In this document: piece after piece, positions 24,359 through 27,036 of the stretch
How positions within the stretch are numbered: the first letter of the stretch is position 1
Layout of the letters: the number at the start of each line of letters is the position of its first letter
Source of the DNA: an uncultured Chloroflexota bacterium
GTDB taxonomy: Bacteria > Chloroflexota > Anaerolineae > Aggregatilineales > Phototrophicaceae
Length of the DNA stretch: 27,036 nt
Direction of reading: 5' to 3'
Assembly: GCA_937974245.1 (NCBI GenBank)
Contig: CALJKV010000020.1
Span: forward strand, 1 to 27,036
The notes under the pieces: model-generated
What the model was told of the DNA's origin: nothing
The model's database searches: none
Seen by the model: only the letters and a program-made list of their open reading frames with translations
Translations under genes and position numbers: made by a program

Positions 24359-25495
24359 TTAATAGACGGTAAACGTAAAGGTATAGACGCCGATGACCGT
24401 TTCACCATCGGATACCGTGAACTGGAAGCTGTCGCCGCCGGTGCCGGTGTGGGTATAGATCAACGCGCCGTTGTTGATGTCTTCCTGAGTGAAAGTATTG
24501 CCCAGGCTGAGGTTGCCCTGTGCTGGGGGGACAACAATGGTATAGACAAGATTAGCCGGGTCGTCGTCAGGGTCACTGGTTTCCAGCACGCCCGGCCCGA
24601 ACCAGCCCATCCCGCCTGTTGCCACAATCACCGGCGTATTGGCGGTGAGTACCGGCGGTTCGCTGGCGAGAACCGTGAAGGTGTGAACCACTGTCGTGTC
24701 CTTGCCGTCGGATACCGTGAACTCAAATCTGTCTTCACCCGTGCCGGTGTGGGTATAGATCAGCACACCGTTGTTGATGTCCTGTTGGGTGAAGGTGTCG
24801 GCTAAACTGAGCGTCCCTTGTGTAAGAGGCGTGACAACCGTATAGGTCAGGCCGTCCGTGTCATCATCGTCATCAGTGGCTGCCAGCAGGCTTCTGTCTA
24901 TCGCCCGGCTGCCCCCGCTGGCAACCGTCAGCGCTTCATTGACCACTACAACCGGGGGAATATTGGCGGTAAACACGGAAGATGTGCCGCTGCCGGATGT
25001 CGCGCTGATAACCATCTGAATGCCGGAACCGGGCGCGGCGGGCGGGTTCAACTGCGCCTGGATTTGTAGCGTTTCGCCGGGGTTCACCAGCCCAGGCTCG
25101 AATATCTCCGTCTGTTCCAGCGACTCACCCAGATAAATGCCCGCAATCGTCCAGGTGTTGTCGCTCAGGCCGGTATCGCTGTAGGGCAGCCAGAGCGTGC
25201 GATAAACGGCGGGATCAGCGGTATCATAATATTGGACAATGACGTCCCAGCGGTTGAAGTCAGCCCATTTGTTGTTGCCGTCATTGGCTAAGGTCAGAGA
25301 GAAGCGCGTGCCACCATCGGCTGTCTCCGCCGCCAGGACGCGCAGGTGTGTGTTCGCCTGTTCAATCCAGCGAATCTCCATTTCCTCGCGGGAGAAAGCG
25401 ATCCGATCCTGCGTAATAACGAAAACCTGAGTCAAGGTCAACACCGCAAACAGGATGATGAAAATGACAATAATGGCGGTGAGAACGGTTTCCAT
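24359..25495 (-). CDS. arlF: ArlF-like stator protein fused to two CSPG/cadherin-3-type repeats
   Basis: The ATG at 25495 is 2 bases after the arlG stop. Residues 3-27 form one membrane helix, and a beta-sandwich-like region follows (about 45-175) with LTLANDGNNKW, FNRWDVIVQYYD and FEPGLVNPGETLQIQ, resembling the ArlF fold. The last 200 residues are two tandem repeats (about 181-279 and 282-378), each with TFTQxDINNGxLIYTHTGTG and F(E/Q)FTVSDG, the CSPG/cadherin_3 pattern. Archaeal ArlF is about 120-170 residues, contacts the S-layer and works as a stator. Here the added repeats should extend outside the cell and could bind envelope polymers. The ArlF part is identified by pattern and gene order; sequence similarity is weaker than for ArlH/I/J. 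Confidence 0.72.
   Translation of the reverse strand: METVLTAIIVIFIILFAVLTLTQVFVITQDRIAFSREEMEIRWIEQANTHLRVLAAETADGGTRFSLTLANDGNNKWADFNRWDVIVQYYDTADPAVYRTLWLPYSDTGLSDNTWTIAGIYLGESLEQTEIFEPGLVNPGETLQIQAQLNPPAAPGSGIQMVISATSGSGTSSVFTANIPPVVVVNEALTVASGGSRAIDRSLLAATDDDDDTDGLTYTVVTPLTQGTLSLADTFTQQDINNGVLIYTHTGTGEDRFEFTVSDGKDTTVVHTFTVLASEPPVLTANTPVIVATGGMGWFGPGVLETSDPDDDPANLVYTIVVPPAQGNLSLGNTFTQEDINNGALIYTHTGTGGDSFQFTVSDGETVIGVYTFTFTVY
24362..24955 (-). repeat. Two ~300-bp tandem coding repeats (CSPG-type)
   Basis: Bases 24652-24362 and 24955-24659 encode the two C-terminal repeats of the ArlF-like protein. DNA identity is high in blocks, for example CCGGTGTGGGTATAGATCA in both. The repeat unit is about 300 bases, which points to a duplication not very old. 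Confidence 0.8.
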
Positions 25496-25497
25496 AG

Positions 25498-26010
25498 TTA
25501 CATGCTCAGGAAAAACTCATCCGAAATGCCGTTAGGCGTGGTGAGTTTGACATAAAAACGATTCGGGGTGAGTGGGAAGAGGTAATGGACGGCGATCTTG
25601 AGTGTCGCGGTGGGCGTCCATTCGCTGGCGTTTTCCAGTTCCCATGTCCAATACGGATAGCTGCCACCCGCTTCGGCCTGGTTGGGGATACGGGCGAAGT
25701 TACCTTCCGGCCCGAAAAAAACATCCATCTGACCGAGCGCAATAATGCGGGTTGAGCCGACATTCTTCGCCCAGATGAATACCTCGAAGTCACCGTTACC
25801 GTTGGCGTCCTGCCACCAGCCGCTGCTATCCAGTTCACCGGCGGCGTGGATGACCGAAATCTGGCTGCGCATCCGTTCTTCGGTGCGGTCTGTCATACTG
25901 GTAATGGCGTCACCACCTTGAAGAACGGCTGGATAAGCGACGTTGAACAACATGAGCGCCATAATCAAGCTAACCACGATAAACATCGCTGTCGTGATGG
26001 TCTTATCCAT
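25498..26010 (-). CDS. arlG: ArlG-like stator/pilin-type protein
   Basis: The ATG at 26010 overlaps the arlCDE stop by 8 bases. The 170 residues start with a hydrophilic MDKTITTA followed by a membrane helix (about 7-29), as in class III signal-like N-termini. A beta-rich extracellular domain follows, with FIWAKNVGSTRI (78-89) and MDVFFG (95-100), a pattern I associate with ArlG proteins. In archaea ArlG forms a short filament between ArlF and the motor outside the membrane. I call it ArlG rather than ArlF because of these motifs and of its place before arlF. Confidence 0.75.
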   Translation of the reverse strand: MDKTITTAMFIVVSLIMALMLFNVAYPAVLQGGDAITSMTDRTEERMRSQISVIHAAGELDSSGWWQDANGNGDFEVFIWAKNVGSTRIIALGQMDVFFGPEGNFARIPNQAEAGGSYPYWTWELENASEWTPTATLKIAVHYLFPLTPNRFYVKLTTPNGISDEFFLSM

Positions 26011-26857
26011 GATTCTTCTTGCTCCACTTTACCCCGGCGCCCGCATTCTGTACGCCCGCCATTAAGCGCAGGATCAGGCTGCTGTTGGGTTCCTTGTCAG
26101 CGGACAGGGGTTCGGACACAGGCTGCGGCGAGGTCATAACTCCATTCCGGTTGGGTCGAGTCAGGTCATCGTCCGGCGTATACACCGGGGCGCTGGCTTT
26201 GGCTTTGGCTGGGCGCGGCTGCGGTTGTGTCCGTACCGGTTGGGCGTGCGCTGGCTGGGCGTGCGCCGGCTGAGCATATGCCGGTTGGGCGTGTGCTGCC
26301 GGGGTTCTCGCAGCAGGGGCGGATTGGGGCGGCGCTGGTTTGCGGCGCTGCGCTTTCGCTTGCTGTTTGGCCGCATACTGTGCCGCGACTTGCAGCAGTT
26401 CATCGCGGACATCGGGCGAAAATTCCCCGTCGTGTCCATAATCACGAATCAGGTTTCGGGTTTCTTTGAGTCCAACTTCCTTGATCGTGCGGATAACCCA
26501 GCGGCGGTATTCTTCCATATCCACCATGTCATTGGCTTCGTCTGCGTACCGGTCATTATAATGAGGCTCTGCCGGCTGCTGCGGCGCGAGATCATCCAGC
26601 GAGATTTTCCGTACTTTGATCGGAGACGCGTCAACCTCGGCGGCAGCGGGTTCGGGCGACGGCGGGGTGTACATGGTCACTGGCACCTGGGGCGCGGACG
26701 GGTTTGGCATAGCAGGCTGACGCCCGGTGCGTAGCTCAGGGTAGGTGTTTGTCAAAAGGTGCTCTTGAATGTCAAGCAAAGTCGTCTGGATTTGACTTTT
26801 CAGGATTTCTAACTCTTCTTCGAGCTGTTGTACCCTTTTTTCGAGATCCATGCTCAT
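26003..26857 (-). CDS. arlCDE: ArlC/D/E-like cytoplasmic ring protein
   Basis: The start is ATG 26857 with AAAGG close upstream; the ATG at 26851 has better spacing and is equally possible. The 284 residues begin with a coiled coil (about 3-35), a disordered stretch with SPIKVRKISLDDLAPQ (about 79-93), and an ArlD/E-type domain (about 113-163; EEYRRWVIRTIKEVGL and FSPDVRDELLQVAAQYA). A Pro/Ala/Gln-rich part with pentapeptide AHAQP repeats follows (188-212). The C-terminal tail is hydrophobic then basic. In Euryarchaeota the ArlC/D/E proteins ring the motor and receive the CheF/CheY signal. Only one such gene is present here, and no CheF is in the window. It is the first gene of the run I can see. 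Confidence 0.8.
   Translation of the reverse strand: MSMDLEKRVQQLEEELEILKSQIQTTLLDIQEHLLTNTYPELRTGRQPAMPNPSAPQVPVTMYTPPSPEPAAAEVDASPIKVRKISLDDLAPQQPAEPHYNDRYADEANDMVDMEEYRRWVIRTIKEVGLKETRNLIRDYGHDGEFSPDVRDELLQVAAQYAAKQQAKAQRRKPAPPQSAPAARTPAAHAQPAYAQPAHAQPAHAQPVRTQPQPRPAKAKASAPVYTPDDDLTRPNRNGVMTSPQPVSEPLSADKEPNSSLILRLMAGVQNAGAGVKWSKKNHG
26222..26296 (-). repeat. Degenerate 15-bp tandem repeats in arlCDE
   Basis: Five 15-bp units encode the pentapeptides AHAQP, AYAQP, AHAQP, AHAQP and VRTQP. They fall in the disordered linker after the ArlD/E domain. Confidence 0.75.
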
Positions 26858-26887
26858 CTGCCTTTCAAACCCCTACCCCAACCTTGA

Positions 26888-26927
26888 ATAAAAATCGCCC
26901 CACCGGCACGGCCAAGTGTGGTGGGGC
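26888..26927 (-). terminator. Rho-independent terminator upstream of arlCDE
   Basis: On the minus strand GCCCCACC (26927-26920) and GGTGGGGC (26904-26897) pair with a 15-base loop, followed by GATTTTTATT. It would end transcripts coming from a gene beyond 27036, before arlCDE at 26857. No promoter is visible between it and the start codon, so arlCDE may depend on read-through. Confidence 0.82.
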
Positions 26928-26993
26928 AGGTGTCTTTGCTCGAATATGAGCTGATAAGACCGGGAAAATCTGTATGGGGGGCTTGGCCGTGCC
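26905..26993 (-). promoter_or_regulatory. Candidate attenuator: inverted repeat that invades the terminator loop
   Basis: A perfect 12-bp inverted repeat is formed by 26905-26916 and 26982-26993 (GGCACGGCCAAG and its complement), separated by 65 bases. One arm is nearly the whole loop of the terminator at 26888-26927. Pairing with the upstream arm could open or block the terminator. The region 26928-27036 shows no gene I can support. Confidence 0.5.
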
Positions 26994-27036
26994 TATTGAT
27001 GTTGGATTGTGCTTGTTAAACCTGTTCAAATGCGGG

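Noticed and set aside
26928..27036. 3' end of an archaellin gene at the window edge
   Set aside because: One minus-strand frame is open, but its translation is Pro-rich and unlike the end of an archaellin. I can only say an upstream gene is expected.
1..27036. tRNA, rRNA, CRISPR arrays, transposases and integrases
   Set aside because: I looked for cloverleaf-like, regularly spaced repeat and DDE/recombinase signals and saw none.

Overview
The window looks like bacterial chromosome from a GC-rich, probably Chloroflexota-type organism. Genes have Shine-Dalgarno sites (AGGAG, GGAGG), sigma70-like promoters and hairpin-plus-T terminators. There is a bacterial release factor 1, and signalling proteins are built from PAS, GAF, FHA, REC and HisKA domains. 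The phylum is inferred from protein style and from the archaellum-type cluster; no rRNA or other taxonomic marker is present.

Left part (1-11.3 kb) is housekeeping and envelope DNA. It holds a very large polytopic membrane protein with an extracytoplasmic C-terminal half (261-4085), a secreted triple-LysM protein, a stand-alone cyclic-nucleotide-binding protein, a thioredoxin-VKOR fusion, a small membrane peptide, prfA, a GH13 alpha-glucosidase or amylase-family enzyme, a VOC/glyoxalase-fold protein and a 68-residue orphan. Intergenic gaps hold promoters, two terminators and copies of a degenerate palindromic repeat.

Right part (26.9 down to 11.5 kb) is one continuous minus-strand gene run with gaps or overlaps of mostly under 20 bp. 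It starts with an archaellum-type motor set: ArlCDE-like, ArlG-like, ArlF-like (fused to two CSPG/cadherin-3-type repeats), ArlH, ArlI and ArlJ. It continues with a membrane-anchored disordered protein, an FHA-GAF-histidine-kinase-like protein whose phosphoacceptor His is Tyr, an A24 prepilin peptidase, and bacterial type IV pilus alignment proteins PilN and PilO, the latter carrying an extra SH3-like domain. It ends with a triple-PAS histidine kinase and two REC-histidine kinase hybrids. No archaellin (filament subunit) lies in the window; it would be expected upstream, beyond base 27036. A terminator, which an upstream inverted-repeat arm could disrupt, sits just before arlCDE.

Working model: ArlI, ArlH and ArlJ form the ATPase/platform motor, with ArlCDE as the cytoplasmic ring or switch. 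ArlF, ArlG, PilN and PilO would be envelope anchors or stator parts, the A24 peptidase would process the filament subunits, and the kinases would supply signalling. The combination of an archaellum motor with PilN/PilO and an FHA pseudokinase is the most unusual content. The three terminal kinase genes are bracketed by a perfect 44-bp direct repeat of the 3' end of pilO, which suggests they were inserted as a block.
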